Source of the DNA: Streptomyces sp. HUAS ZL42
GTDB taxonomy: Bacteria > Actinomycetota > Actinomycetes > Streptomycetales > Streptomycetaceae
Direction: 5' to 3'
Length of the DNA: 64,000 nucleotides
Assembly: GCF_040782645.1 (NCBI RefSeq)
Contig: NZ_CP160403.1
Span: forward strand, 7,475,001 to 7,539,000
The notes beneath the pieces are model-generated. The model worked only from the letters and a program-made list of their open reading frames with translations. It was not told the DNA's origin and searched no databases. Below, in pieces: positions 30,074 to 38,962 of this stretch; the stretch's first letter is position 1; every line of letters starts with the position of its first letter. A program made the translations under genes and the position numbers.

Positions 30074-31657
30074 ATGGCGCGATTCAACACCCGTACCAGG
30101 AAGGCGCAGCCCACCTCGCGCGTCACCTCGACGGGCCGGGTGCTCCGTACATACGAGGGCGGCCGCGGCCATGAGCGCGACGCGCGCTCCGAGCTCTTCC
30201 TGCTCGCGGTCTCCAACTTCGTCTCGCAGCAGACGTTCTACGAGAGCGGCGCCGCCCGCGACGACCGGTTCGCGACGCTCGTGCGCGAGCTCGCCGTCAC
30301 CGACCCGGCCTGGACGGCCGGCCTGCTCGGCTGGCTGCGCGGCGAGGGCAACCTCCGTACGGCCGCAGTCGTCGGTGCTGCCGAGTACGTGAAGGCACGC
30401 CTGGAGGCGGGAGCGACCGACGGCCCGTCGAACCGGCAGGTCGTGGCCTCCGTGCTGCGGCGGCCGGACGAGCCCGGCGAGTTGCTCGCGTACTGGACCG
30501 CGACGTACGGCCGCAACGTCCCCAAGCCGGTCAAGCGCGGCATCGCCGACGCCGTACGACGTCTCTACAGCGGCAAGTCGCTGCTGAAGTACGACACCGC
30601 GTCGAAGGGCTACCGCTTCGGCGACATCCTCAACCTCGTGCACGCGGCGCCGGATCCGGACAAGCCGTGGCAGGGCGAGCTGTTCCAGTACGCCCTCGAC
30701 CGCCGGCACAACCCGGACACCGCCGTACCGCCCGCGTCGAGCACCGTCCTCACCGCGCACCGCGAGCTGATGGCGCTGCCGGTCGGGGCGCGGCGCGCGG
30801 TCGTCACGTCGACGGGCGGTGCCGAGCGGCTCGCGGCGGCCGGGATGACGTGGGAGGCGCTGGCGGGCTGGCTGCAGGGCCCGATGGACAAGGAGGCATG
30901 GGAGGCCGTCATCCCGTCCATGGGCGCCATGGCACTCGTCCGCAACCTGCGCAACTTCGACCAGGCCGGTGTCTCCGACGAGGTCGCGGCCCGGGTCGCG
31001 GCGCGGATCAGCGACCCGGCGGAGGTCGCGCGCTCGCGCCAGTTCCCCTTCCGGTACCTCGCCGCCTACCAGCACGCACCGTCGCTGCGCTGGGCGTACC
31101 CGCTGGAGCAGGCGCTCGGTCACTCGCTGGTCAACGTGCCCGCGCTGCCCGGCCGGACGCTGGTGCTCGTCGACCGCTCGGGCTCGATGTTCTACTCGCG
31201 GATGTCCGACCGCTCGGAGCTCAACCGTGCCGACGCGGCGGCGATCTTCGGCACGGCGCTCGCGCTGCGGGCGGCGGACGCGGATCTCGTCGAGTTCGGC
31301 TCGTCGAGCAGCCGAGTGAAGTTCCGCAAGGGCGAGTCGGCGCTGAAGATCCTGGAGCGCTTCGGCAACCTGGGCGGCACCGACACCACCGAGGCGGTGC
31401 GCCGCCACTACAAGAAGCACGACCGGGTGCTGATCGTCACCGACGAGCAGTACGCGTACAGCCACCACGGCGACCCGACCGAGCAGGTCCCCGCCCATGT
31501 GCCGGTCTACACCTGGAACCTCGCCGGGTACCGGGCGGGCCACGGACCGTCCGGAAAGGCGAACAGGCACACGTTCGGAGGCCTCTCGGACGCGGCCTTC
31601 CGGATGGTTCCGCTGCTCGAGGCCGCCCGGGACGCCGACTGGCCCTGGACCGCCTGA
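30074..31657 (+). CDS. rsr: Ro60 orthologue (TROVE domain plus von Willebrand A domain)
   Basis: The 527-residue protein has the TROVE domain over about residues 15-350 (LLAVSNFVSQQTFYESGAAR, GEGNLRTAAVVGAAEYVKAR, then helical HEAT-like repeats). The vWA domain follows, with the MIDAS motif DRSGSM (about 367-372), a GGTDTTEAV Thr loop and VTDEQ. Bacterial Ro60 rings bind Y RNA and misfolded RNA and can tether PNPase through the Y RNA. The three Y RNA-like units just upstream are its likely partners, probably on the same transcript. ATG at 30074 follows GGGGGAA. Full length, no missing motif seen. Confidence 0.93.
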   Translation: MARFNTRTRKAQPTSRVTSTGRVLRTYEGGRGHERDARSELFLLAVSNFVSQQTFYESGAARDDRFATLVRELAVTDPAWTAGLLGWLRGEGNLRTAAVVGAAEYVKARLEAGATDGPSNRQVVASVLRRPDEPGELLAYWTATYGRNVPKPVKRGIADAVRRLYSGKSLLKYDTASKGYRFGDILNLVHAAPDPDKPWQGELFQYALDRRHNPDTAVPPASSTVLTAHRELMALPVGARRAVVTSTGGAERLAAAGMTWEALAGWLQGPMDKEAWEAVIPSMGAMALVRNLRNFDQAGVSDEVAARVAARISDPAEVARSRQFPFRYLAAYQHAPSLRWAYPLEQALGHSLVNVPALPGRTLVLVDRSGSMFYSRMSDRSELNRADAAAIFGTALALRAADADLVEFGSSSSRVKFRKGESALKILERFGNLGGTDTTEAVRRHYKKHDRVLIVTDEQYAYSHHGDPTEQVPAHVPVYTWNLAGYRAGHGPSGKANRHTFGGLSDAAFRMVPLLEAARDADWPWTA

Positions 31658-31673
31658 GCCTCGAGCCGGATCG

Positions 31674-31704
31674 TGGCCCGCACTTCTACGGGGGGTGCGG
31701 GCCA
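31674..31704 (+). terminator. Terminator of the Ro60 locus
   Basis: TGGCCCGCAC and GTGCGGGCCA form a perfect 10-bp stem with an 11-nt loop, 17 bp past the Ro60 stop. No U-tract follows, as usual in this genome. Confidence 0.7.
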
Positions 31705-31721
31705 CACCCTTGTCCGCATCC

Positions 31722-31746
31722 TGAATTGACATCTAACATTTCAGTT
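31722..31746 (+). promoter_or_regulatory. AT-rich promoter/operator before the GntR gene
   Basis: The bases GAATTGACATCTAACATTTC just ahead of the GTG are far more AT-rich than their surroundings. TAACAT could be a -10, and TGACATCTAACATTTCA is a partial dyad of the kind bound by GntR/FCD proteins. A leaderless autoregulated transcript is likely. Confidence 0.45.
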
Positions 31747-32394
31747 GTGGAGGCCATACGACCCGTCCGGCGCACCCTGCTCAGGGACCGCGCCTACGCA
31801 GCGATCCGGGACGCCATCGTGGCCGGAGACCTCGAGCCCGGCACGGCGGTGCGGGACGCCGATCTCGCCGAGCGGCTCGGGCTGTCGCGGGCGCCGGTGC
31901 GGGAGGCGTTCTCCCGTCTCGTGGACGAGGGGCTGCTCGAGAGCAAGCCGCAGAGCTACACACGGGTCACCCCGGTCGTCGCCGCCGACGTACGGGACGC
32001 GGCGGCCGTGGTCGGCGCCATGCACGAGCTGGCCACACGGGTCGCCGTGCCCCGGCTGTTCGCCGCGGACGTCCAGACCATGCGCACGGCCAACGAGCGA
32101 TTCGCTGCGGCCGTGGGCGTGGGCGACGTGGACGCGGCGCTGCGCGCCGACGACGAGCTGCACGACGTACTCGTCCGCGTGGCCGGCAACCACGCGGCCG
32201 CCGCCACCATCGCCCGCTACACCCCACTCATCCGCCGTCTGGAGCGCCGCCGCTTCGGCGAGGGCGGCACCTGCCGTTCGGCCGGGCTGCACGAGCAGCT
32301 GATCGAGGCCTGCGCGGCGGGTGACACGGATGCGGCGGTCCGCGTCACCGCGGAGATCTGGCGGAGCCTCGCAGCCCTCGCCGACGACGACTGA
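31747..32394 (+). CDS. GntR family regulator (FCD type) of the ACC deaminase gene
   Basis: The 215-residue protein has a GntR winged helix in residues 8-75 ([40 protein letters not shown]) and an FCD ligand domain with metal-site His residues ([18 protein letters not shown]). The start GTG at 31747 lies right after an AT-rich promoter. The ACC deaminase gene begins 13 bp after its stop, so this is an autoregulated operon. The ligand may be ACC, a D-amino acid or a related compound; inferred from the neighbour only. Confidence 0.87.
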   Translation: MEAIRPVRRTLLRDRAYAAIRDAIVAGDLEPGTAVRDADLAERLGLSRAPVREAFSRLVDEGLLESKPQSYTRVTPVVAADVRDAAAVVGAMHELATRVAVPRLFAADVQTMRTANERFAAAVGVGDVDAALRADDELHDVLVRVAGNHAAAATIARYTPLIRRLERRRFGEGGTCRSAGLHEQLIEACAAGDTDAAVRVTAEIWRSLAALADDD

Positions 32395-32407
32395 CCCGGG
32401 AGGACCC

Positions 32408-33424
32408 ATGTCCCTTTCCTCGTTCGAGCGTTATCCCCTCCTTTTCGGACCGTCGCCGGTGCACCCGCTGGAGCGGCTCACCGCGCACCTCGGCGGAGCC
32501 TCCCTGTGGGCCAAGCGGGAGGACTGCAACTCCGGTGTCGCGTACGGCGGCAACAAGACCCGCAAGCTGGAGTACCTGGTCGCCGACGCCCTCGCCCAGG
32601 GCTGCGACACCCTCGTCTCGATCGGCGGGGTGCAGTCCAACCACACCCGCCAGGTCGCCGCCTGTGCTGCCCGGGCCGGGCTCAAGGGCGTGCTCATCCA
32701 GGAGAGTTGGGTCGAGTGGCCCGACTCCGTGTACGACAAGGTCGGCAACATCCTGATCAGCCGCCTCGCCGGGGCCGACGTACGGCTGGTGCGGGCCGGG
32801 TTCGGCATCGGCTTCAAGGAGAGCTGGGAACAGGCGCTGCGGGAGGTCGAGGAGTCGGGCGGCAAGCCGTACGCCATTCCCGCCGGCGCCTCCGACCACC
32901 CGCTCGGCGGCCTCGGCTTCGCCAACTGGGCCTACGAAGTCGCCGAGCAGGAGCGGGAACTCGGCGTCTTCTTCGACACGGTCGTGGTGTGCTCGGTGAC
33001 CGGCTCCACCCAGGCCGGAATGGTCGCCGGGTTCGCCGCCCTGGAGGAGGCGGGCGGACGGCCGCGGCGTGTTATCGGTATCGACGCGTCGGCGAAGCCC
33101 GCCACCACCCGCGAGCAGGTCGCGCGGATCGCCCGGAACACGGGGAGCCTCGTCGGACTGCAGCGGGAGCTGACCGAGGCGGACGTCGAACTGGACGAGC
33201 GGTACCACGCCGGCACGTACGGGATCCCCGACGAGACCACCCTGGAGGCGATGCGGCTCGCCGCGCGGACCGAGGGGATGATCACCGACCCCGTGTACGA
33301 GGGGAAGTCGATGGCCGGAATGGTCGACCTGGTCGCGCGCGGTGAGATCGGCCGCGACTCCACGGTGCTCTACGCCCACCTGGGCGGGCAGCCGGCGCTG
33401 AACGCGTACAGCGCGCTGTTCTAG
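32408..33424 (+). CDS. acdS: 1-aminocyclopropane-1-carboxylate (ACC) deaminase
   Basis: The 338-residue PLP enzyme matches ACC deaminase in length. GGNKTRKLE holds the PLP Lys (about K50), [12 protein letters not shown] holds the Ser, and [10 protein letters not shown] holds the Tyr-Glu pair that separates ACC deaminases from D-cysteine desulfhydrases; the Leu in YAHLGG also fits. It opens the ACC ring to 2-oxobutyrate and ammonia, lowering plant ethylene, which suits a plant-associated or rhizosphere life and matches the pectinase genes later in the window. GGGAGGA precedes the ATG. It forms an operon with the GntR gene. Confidence 0.9.
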   Translation: MSLSSFERYPLLFGPSPVHPLERLTAHLGGASLWAKREDCNSGVAYGGNKTRKLEYLVADALAQGCDTLVSIGGVQSNHTRQVAACAARAGLKGVLIQESWVEWPDSVYDKVGNILISRLAGADVRLVRAGFGIGFKESWEQALREVEESGGKPYAIPAGASDHPLGGLGFANWAYEVAEQERELGVFFDTVVVCSVTGSTQAGMVAGFAALEEAGGRPRRVIGIDASAKPATTREQVARIARNTGSLVGLQRELTEADVELDERYHAGTYGIPDETTLEAMRLAARTEGMITDPVYEGKSMAGMVDLVARGEIGRDSTVLYAHLGGQPALNAYSALF

Positions 33425-33693
33425 GGCCGCGTGCCGGGTCGCCGTGCCGAAGACCGCCGCCGTACTGAAGCGGGGCCGCCGAGCAGCGCCCGGGTGTCGC
33501 TCCGGCCCTCTCCGAAACACGGATGAACGCGTGGACGAGCGAGGTCATGCCCGCCGTGCCGGTCGGTGAGCGCGACGTTGACGAGGGTGGAATAGACGCC
33601 GACCATCAGGTAGGCGGTGACGATGACGAGGAGGACGGCGCGGAGGTCGTGCCGGTGGCCATGGGTGCTTCCTGTCCGGTGTCCCCGGGCCAT
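33421..33693 (-). pseudogene. Possible remnant of a membrane transporter
   Basis: The minus strand of the gap between acdS and the TetR gene encodes a short frame with one good membrane segment (LRAVLLVIVTAYLMVGVYST LVNVAL region), like the first helix of an MFS transporter. It then turns into Arg/Pro-rich sequence. A transporter divergent from a TetR regulator is common, so this may be what remains of one. No other gene is seen in 33425-33745. Confidence 0.3.
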
Positions 33694-33745
33694 GTGAAGG
33701 AGCATGAGATACGGAGAGAGCCCCCGGTTTGCGAGGAGGAACTGG

Positions 33746-34318
33746 ATGACGCAGGTCAGACCCATGCGCGCGGACGCTCGGCGCAACTACGAGCGGTTGC
33801 TGAAGGCGGCGGCGGAGGCCTTCGCCGAGCATGGGGAGGGCGCGTCCCTCGACGACATCGCGAAGCGCGCCGGCGTCGGATCGGGCACGCTCTACCGGCA
33901 CTTCCCGACCCGTCGGACGTTGCTGGAGGCCGCGTACGTCGACCGCATCGAGGCGATCGCGCAGCGGGCCGACGAGATCGCGGGGGAACTGCCGCCGGGC
34001 GAGGCGCTGATGGAGTGGCTGTGCGAGCTCAGTGCGGGGATGATCCAGGTCCGCGGGCTGAAGGCGCTCCTCGGCACGGCTGTCACGGACGGCAGCCCGG
34101 CCGTGGTCACGGCCTGCGGAACCGCCGTGAAGGAGGCGGCGACGCGGCTGGTGGAGGCGGCGCGTCGAGAAGGGACCCTGCGGCAGGACGTCGAGCCGAT
34201 CGAGATCCTGCGGCTGGCCCACGGTGTGGCGACGGCGTCGGAGCTGGCGGACGGGGAGGGGAAGTACATCCGCCGGTATCTGTCACTGCTGACGGAGGGG
34301 CTGCGGCCTGCGCGGTGA
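33746..34318 (+). CDS. TetR family regulator
   Basis: The 190-residue protein has the TetR helix-turn-helix at about residues 10-55 (RLLKAAAEAFAEHGEGASLDDIAKRAGV, GTLYRHFPTRRTLLEA). The C-terminal domain is of the SbtR-like type. GAGGA lies ahead of the ATG at 33746. Its likely target, a divergent transporter, appears to be degraded, so the regulon is unknown. It shares a terminator with the convergent TerD gene. Confidence 0.88.
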   Translation: MTQVRPMRADARRNYERLLKAAAEAFAEHGEGASLDDIAKRAGVGSGTLYRHFPTRRTLLEAAYVDRIEAIAQRADEIAGELPPGEALMEWLCELSAGMIQVRGLKALLGTAVTDGSPAVVTACGTAVKEAATRLVEAARREGTLRQDVEPIEILRLAHGVATASELADGEGKYIRRYLSLLTEGLRPAR

Positions 34319-34338
34319 CGGTGGGCGCAGGACGGACG

Positions 34339-34367
34339 GCGGGCGCCCCTGGTCGGAGGGCGCCCGC
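34339..34367. terminator. Shared terminator between TetR and TerD genes
   Basis: GCGGGCGCCC and GGGCGCCCGC form a perfect 10-bp stem with a 9-nt loop in the 66-bp gap between the two convergent genes. Confidence 0.75.
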
Positions 34368-34384
34368 AGAGATCGTACGTCCGG

Positions 34385-35605
34385 TCAGAGCGCCTGGGCG
34401 GCCGGCTTGACCATGTTGCGAACCGTGCGGGCCTTGACGAACTGACCCATGGCCGTCATCTCCCACTCTCCCGAGTACTGCTTGATCAGCTTGGCCATCA
34501 TCACGCCGGTCTGGGCCTCCGCGTTGGTGAGGTCGAAGCGCACGAGTTCCTCGCCGGTCGACGCGTCCAGCAGGCGGCAGTAGGCCTTGGCGACCTCGGT
34601 GAACTTCTGGCCGGAGAAGGAGTTGACGGTGAAGACGAGCCCGGTGACGTCCTGCGGGAGCCGGCCCAGATCGACGGTGATCACCTCGTCGTCGCCGCCG
34701 CCCTCGCCGGTGAGGTTGTCGCCGGAGTGCTTGATCGCGCCGTTCACGATGGTCAGCTTGCCGAAGTAGCAGCTGTCGATGTGGTTGCGCTGCGGGCCGT
34801 AGGCGATGACCGAGGCGTCCAGGTCGATGTCCTTGCCGCGGTACGCCGGTTCCCAGCCGAGGCCCATCTTGACCTGGGAGAGCAGGGGGCGGCCGCCCTT
34901 GACGAGGGAGACGGTCTGGTTCTTCTGGAGGCTGACGCGGCCCTTGTCGAGGTTGATCTTCCCGGTGCCGGGGGCGGGCGGGGCCGGAGGAGCGGCGGGA
35001 GCGGCGGGCGTGGACAGGGGCGGGGCGGGCGGGGTCACCGGGGGCTGCATGGTGGGCTGCGGCGGGGCGACGGGCTGTGGCGGGGCCGCCGGAGCAGGGG
35101 TGGGCTCCTCCACCGTGACGCCGAAGTCCGTTGCGATGCCGGCCAGGCCGTTGGCGTATCCCTGTCCGACCGCGCGGGCCTTCCACGCGCCGTTGCGGAG
35201 ATAGATCTCGACGACCACCAGTGCCGTCTCGGAGCCGAGCTGCGGGGGCGTGAACGTGGCCAGGACGCTGTTGTCGGCCGCGTTGCGGACAGTGGCGGTC
35301 GGTTCGATGCCCTGGAAGGTCTGGCCTGCGGCGTCGGGGCTGGCGGTGATGACGATCTTCTCGATCCCGGGGGGCACGGCGGTGGTGTCGACGGTGATCG
35401 CGTCGGGGGCGGTGCCGCCGCCGGACCGGTAGGTCACGCCCGGTCCGCTGGGCTGGTTGTAGAAGATGAAGTCGTCGTCGGAGCGCACCTTGCCGTCGGC
35501 GGTGAGCAGCAGGCCCGATACGTCGAGCCGCACGGGGGCGGAGACGTCCACCGTCACGCGGGCAGCGGGGAGGGGGATGTTCGAGCCGGGGGTCATAGCT
35601 GTCAT
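34385..35605 (-). CDS. TerD family protein with two TerD domains
   Basis: The 406-residue protein has two TerD domains, about 5-170 (DVSGLLLTADGKVRSDDDFI FYNQ region) and about 220-400 (VSLVKGGRPLLSQVKMGLGW; DLDASVIAYG), joined by a Pro/Ala-rich linker. TerD domains bind calcium through Asp-rich loops, here seen as RSDDDF and GGGDDEV. The family is linked to tellurite resistance and, in Streptomyces, to development and calcium signalling. Start is either ATG at 35605 or at 35596; neither has a strong ribosome binding site. It is a single gene between terminators. Confidence 0.9.
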   Translation of the reverse strand: MTAMTPGSNIPLPAARVTVDVSAPVRLDVSGLLLTADGKVRSDDDFIFYNQPSGPGVTYRSGGGTAPDAITVDTTAVPPGIEKIVITASPDAAGQTFQGIEPTATVRNAADNSVLATFTPPQLGSETALVVVEIYLRNGAWKARAVGQGYANGLAGIATDFGVTVEEPTPAPAAPPQPVAPPQPTMQPPVTPPAPPLSTPAAPAAPPAPPAPGTGKINLDKGRVSLQKNQTVSLVKGGRPLLSQVKMGLGWEPAYRGKDIDLDASVIAYGPQRNHIDSCYFGKLTIVNGAIKHSGDNLTGEGGGDDEVITVDLGRLPQDVTGLVFTVNSFSGQKFTEVAKAYCRLLDASTGEELVRFDLTNAEAQTGVMMAKLIKQYSGEWEMTAMGQFVKARTVRNMVKPAAQAL

Positions 35606-35681
35606 GCCGGGTGAACGATCCAGGGCGCTTTACCGTTCCCTTACCCGGGACTGTTCGGGTCAGGTGCTTGAGTCGCCCCCG

Positions 35682-35703
35682 CCAGGGGGGCTTCGCCCCC
35701 TGG
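35682..35703 (-). terminator. Hairpin after the sugar ABC operon (Streptomyces-type repeat)
   Basis: CCAGGGGG and CCCCCTGG form a perfect 8-bp stem around GCTTCG, 10 bp past the permease stop. The wider sequence resembles a hairpin repeat that I recall from many Streptomyces intergenic regions. Confidence 0.65.
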
Positions 35704-35712
35704 ACTTCCGTC

Positions 35713-36555
35713 CTATTTGACGGCGCCCAGGGACAGGCCCTGGACCAGTCTGTCCTGGGCGGCGAACCCCGCTGCGAGCACCGGCAGGGAGATGACGAGC
35801 GACGCGGCGCACACCTTCGCAAGGAACAGGCCCTGACTGGTGATGAAGCCGGTGAGGAAGACGGGGGCCGTCTCGGCGACCACGCCCGTCAGCACCCGGG
35901 CGAACAGCAGCTCGTTCCAGCTGAAGATGAAGCAGATCAACGCCGTCGCCGCGATTCCCGGCAGCGCGATCGGGGCCACCACCCGGGCCAGGACCGTCGG
36001 CAGGCGCGCCCCGTCCACCCGCGCCGCCTCGATCACCGCGACCGGCACCTCGGCCAGGAACGACTGCATCATCCACACCGCGATCGGCAGGTTCATGGAG
36101 GTGTAGAGAACGACCAGGAGCCAGATGTTGTCGAGCATTCCCGCGTTCTTCGCGAACAGGTAGATCGGCAACAGGCCCGCCACGGCCGGCAGCATCTTCG
36201 TCGACAGGAAGAAGAACAGGACGTCCGTCCATTTCCGGACGCGGCGGATCGACAGCGCGTACGCCGCGGGCAACGCGAGGAGCAGGACCAGCAGCGTCGA
36301 CGCCACCGACGCCACCGTCGAGTTGATCAGCGGGGGCCAGGGGCTCGCGCCGCCGCCCGTGCCGAAGAACTCGCGGTACCCGTCCAGGGTCAGGGCGGCC
36401 GTGAAGGACGGCGGGTTCGTCGCCGCGTCCTCCTCCGAGTGGAAGGACGTCAGCGCCATCCAGGCGATGGGCAGGAAGAACAGGATCCCGGCCAGCCACG
36501 CCACCAGTCCCATACCGGCGCCCTTGCGGCGGATTCGTACGGGCATGGTGCTCAT
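35713..36555 (-). CDS. Sugar/polyol ABC transporter permease (MalG type)
   Basis: The 280-residue protein has six membrane segments and the permease EAA loop (PVAVIEAARVDGARLPTVLARVVAPIALP, about residues 180-210). It is the second inner-membrane subunit of a carbohydrate importer. The length, the LPIYLFAKNAGM type of loop and the linked genes fit the CUT1 family, often for polyols or glucosides. Its ATG overlaps the stop of the other permease gene. No ATPase gene is present, so a shared one (MsiK-like) elsewhere is likely. Confidence 0.9.
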   Translation of the reverse strand: MSTMPVRIRRKGAGMGLVAWLAGILFFLPIAWMALTSFHSEEDAATNPPSFTAALTLDGYREFFGTGGGASPWPPLINSTVASVASTLLVLLLALPAAYALSIRRVRKWTDVLFFFLSTKMLPAVAGLLPIYLFAKNAGMLDNIWLLVVLYTSMNLPIAVWMMQSFLAEVPVAVIEAARVDGARLPTVLARVVAPIALPGIAATALICFIFSWNELLFARVLTGVVAETAPVFLTGFITSQGLFLAKVCAASLVISLPVLAAGFAAQDRLVQGLSLGAVK

Positions 36556-37490
36556 GCGCGCGACACCTCCTCGCGGAACAGGGACGACACCACGCGCAGC
36601 GCGAAGGTCGCGATGATGATCGAGCCGATGACGACCAGGACGCCCGCGGCGGAGGCGAGGCCGTTCTCGTGGGCCTGGTAGAAGCTCTGGTAGACCGTGT
36701 AGGGGAGGTTCGCCGTGCCCAGGCCGCCCGATGTGACGGTGAAGACCGCGTCGAAGTTCTGGACGATGTGGATCGAGCCCAGCAGGGCGCCGAGTTCGAG
36801 GTAGCGGCGCAGGTGGGGCAGGGTCAGGTAGCGGAAGATCTGCCAGTCGCCCGCGCCGTCGACGCGCGCGGCCTCGATCTGCTCCTGGTCCCGGCTCTGC
36901 AGGCCGGCCAGCAGGATGAGCATCATGAACGGCGTCCACTGCCAGATCAGCGATGCCTCCACCGCCGGCAGCGGCATGTTCGAGATCCAGTCCGGCTGCG
37001 GGCCGCCCACATAGTGCAGCAGGCCGTTGAACAGCCCGTATTCGGGGTTGTAGAGCACGTGCTTCCACAGCAGGGCCGCCGCCACCGGGACCACCAGGAA
37101 GGGAGCGATCAGGAGGGTGCGGACCACGCCCCGGCCGCGGAACCGCCTGTCGAGGAGCAGCGCCAGCACCAGCCCGAGGACCAGGCTCGTCAGCACCACC
37201 GCCGCCGTCAGCAGGACCGTCGTCCACACCGAGTGGCGCAGGTCGGCGTCGGTCAGCACCTGGCGGTAGTTGTCGAGGCCGGTGAAGTGGCGGGCCTTGG
37301 GGTAGAGGGCGTTCCAGTCGAAGAACGAGATCACCAGCGTGGCCACGAACGGGAGCTGGGTCACGGCGATCGTGAAGATCAGGGCGGGGAGCAGCGGGGC
37401 CCGGGTGGCCCAGGCGCGCAGTCGGGCGGACGGTGCGCGCGGCGTGCGTAGGGGAGTCGCGGCCGCGGGGGCCGTCGTCGTCGCTGTCAT
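36552..37490 (-). CDS. Sugar/polyol ABC transporter permease (MalF type)
   Basis: The 312-residue protein has an Ala/Thr-rich cytoplasmic N-terminus, six membrane segments and the EAA loop (QEQIEAARVDGAGDWQIFRYLTLPHL) near residues 210-235. The WQWTPFMMLILLAGLQS segment is typical of the CUT1 permeases of mannitol/sorbitol-like systems. It overlaps both the binding-protein gene upstream and the second permease downstream by 4 bases, so the operon is tightly coupled. Confidence 0.9.
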   Translation of the reverse strand: MTATTTAPAAATPLRTPRAPSARLRAWATRAPLLPALIFTIAVTQLPFVATLVISFFDWNALYPKARHFTGLDNYRQVLTDADLRHSVWTTVLLTAAVVLTSLVLGLVLALLLDRRFRGRGVVRTLLIAPFLVVPVAAALLWKHVLYNPEYGLFNGLLHYVGGPQPDWISNMPLPAVEASLIWQWTPFMMLILLAGLQSRDQEQIEAARVDGAGDWQIFRYLTLPHLRRYLELGALLGSIHIVQNFDAVFTVTSGGLGTANLPYTVYQSFYQAHENGLASAAGVLVVIGSIIIATFALRVVSSLFREEVSRA

Positions 37491-38860
37491 CGTCCCTCGT
37501 ACTCCTCGGAGATCCGCTCGGCGAGCTGCTGCGACTTCTTCAGGGCCGACTCGACGGACTGCCGTCCGGCGATGGCGGCGCTGATCTCCTGCGAGACCTT
37601 GGTGCCGAGGTCGGTGAACTCGGGGATGCCGACGAACTGGATGCCGGGTGCGGGGCGTGGTTGCACTCCGGGGTCGTTCGGCCGGGCGCCCTCGATGGCC
37701 TCCTTCGTCATCTCCTGGAAGGCGGCGGCCTCCTTCACGTAGGCCGCGTTCGTGTACGTCGACGCCCGCTTGCCGGCCGGGACGTTCGACCAGCCGAACT
37801 CGTCGCCGACGAGCTGCTCGTACTGCCTGCCGGAGGCCCAGCTGACGAACTTCCAGGCCTTGTCGGGGTTGCGGGACGCCTTCTGGATGCCCCAGGCCCA
37901 GGTGTAGAGCCAGCCCGAGGAAGCGGTCTTCTCGACCGGTGCGGGGGCGTAGCCCACCTTCCCCTTCGCCGGGGAGCCGGCGGAATCCAGGGAACCGGCG
38001 GCGGAGGTGGCGTCGTACCACATGGCGACCTTGCCCTGGGTCATGTTGTTGAGGCACTCGGCGAAGCCGGACTGGGCGGCCCCCGACTCGCCGTGTTCGC
38101 GGACCAGGCCGACATAGAACTTCGTCGCCCTCTCCCACTCGGGGGAGTCGAGCCGCGCCTTCCAGTCCTTGTCGAACCAGGTGCCGCCGAAGGTGTTCAC
38201 GACCGTCGTGAGCGGGGCCATCACCTCGCCCCAGCCGGGCAGTCCGCGCAGGCAGATGCCCTTCATGCCGGGCTCGGCGCCGTCCGCCTTCGCGGCGAGG
38301 TCCGCGACCTGCGTCCAGGTCGGGTGCGCGGGCATCGTCAGGCCCTTCTTCGCGAACACGTCCTTGCGGTACATGAGGAAGGACGACTCGCCGTAGAAGG
38401 GCTGCCCGTAGAGCTTGCCGTTCTCGGCGGTCAGGGACTGGCGCATGGGCTCGAGGACGTCCTGTTCGTCGTATGCCGGGTCCTTCGCGACGTACGTGTT
38501 CATCTCGTGCAGCCAGCCGTTGCGGGCGTAGATCGGTATCTCGTAGTTGGAGAGCGTGGCGACGTCGTACTGACCCGCCTGGTTGGCGAAGTCCTGGCTG
38601 ATCTTGTCGCGGACGTCGTTCTCGGGCAGGACGGTGAAGTTCACCTCGATGCCGGTCTCTTTCGTGAAGTGGGCGGCGGTGAGCTTCTGCAGCTCGGTCA
38701 TCTGGGGGTTGTTGACCATCAGGACGTTGATGGAGTCGCCGCCCGACCCGGAGCCGCCCGCTCCGACCCAGCAACCGGAGAGCAGCGGGGCGAGCAGCGT
38801 CCCTGCGGCGGCCATGGCGAGCGTGGCTCGCGACGGCCGCCGTCGGCTCTGGGTTCGCAT
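37487..38860 (-). CDS. Sugar/polyol-binding lipoprotein of an ABC importer
   Basis: The 457-residue protein has a lipoprotein signal ending in the lipobox LLSGC (Cys at about residue 30), then a family 1 periplasmic-type binding protein fold (INVLMVNNPQMTELQKLTAA, YGQPFYGESSFLMYRKDVF, AMWYDATSAAG). It would be anchored outside the membrane and deliver sugar to the two permeases downstream. A DeoR regulator upstream in the same direction suggests a polyol or related sugar. Substrate not determinable from sequence. Confidence 0.9.
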   Translation of the reverse strand: MRTQSRRRPSRATLAMAAAGTLLAPLLSGCWVGAGGSGSGGDSINVLMVNNPQMTELQKLTAAHFTKETGIEVNFTVLPENDVRDKISQDFANQAGQYDVATLSNYEIPIYARNGWLHEMNTYVAKDPAYDEQDVLEPMRQSLTAENGKLYGQPFYGESSFLMYRKDVFAKKGLTMPAHPTWTQVADLAAKADGAEPGMKGICLRGLPGWGEVMAPLTTVVNTFGGTWFDKDWKARLDSPEWERATKFYVGLVREHGESGAAQSGFAECLNNMTQGKVAMWYDATSAAGSLDSAGSPAKGKVGYAPAPVEKTASSGWLYTWAWGIQKASRNPDKAWKFVSWASGRQYEQLVGDEFGWSNVPAGKRASTYTNAAYVKEAAAFQEMTKEAIEGARPNDPGVQPRPAPGIQFVGIPEFTDLGTKVSQEISAAIAGRQSVESALKKSQQLAERISEEYEGR

Positions 38861-38962
38861 GGATCGCTCCTGGATGTATCGGGAGATTGCGGGCGTGAGT
38901 CAGCCGCGGAGGTGCCCCGGGGCTCGGTCTTTGCGCGCGCACCCGGCGGATGCGCCGGTTTG

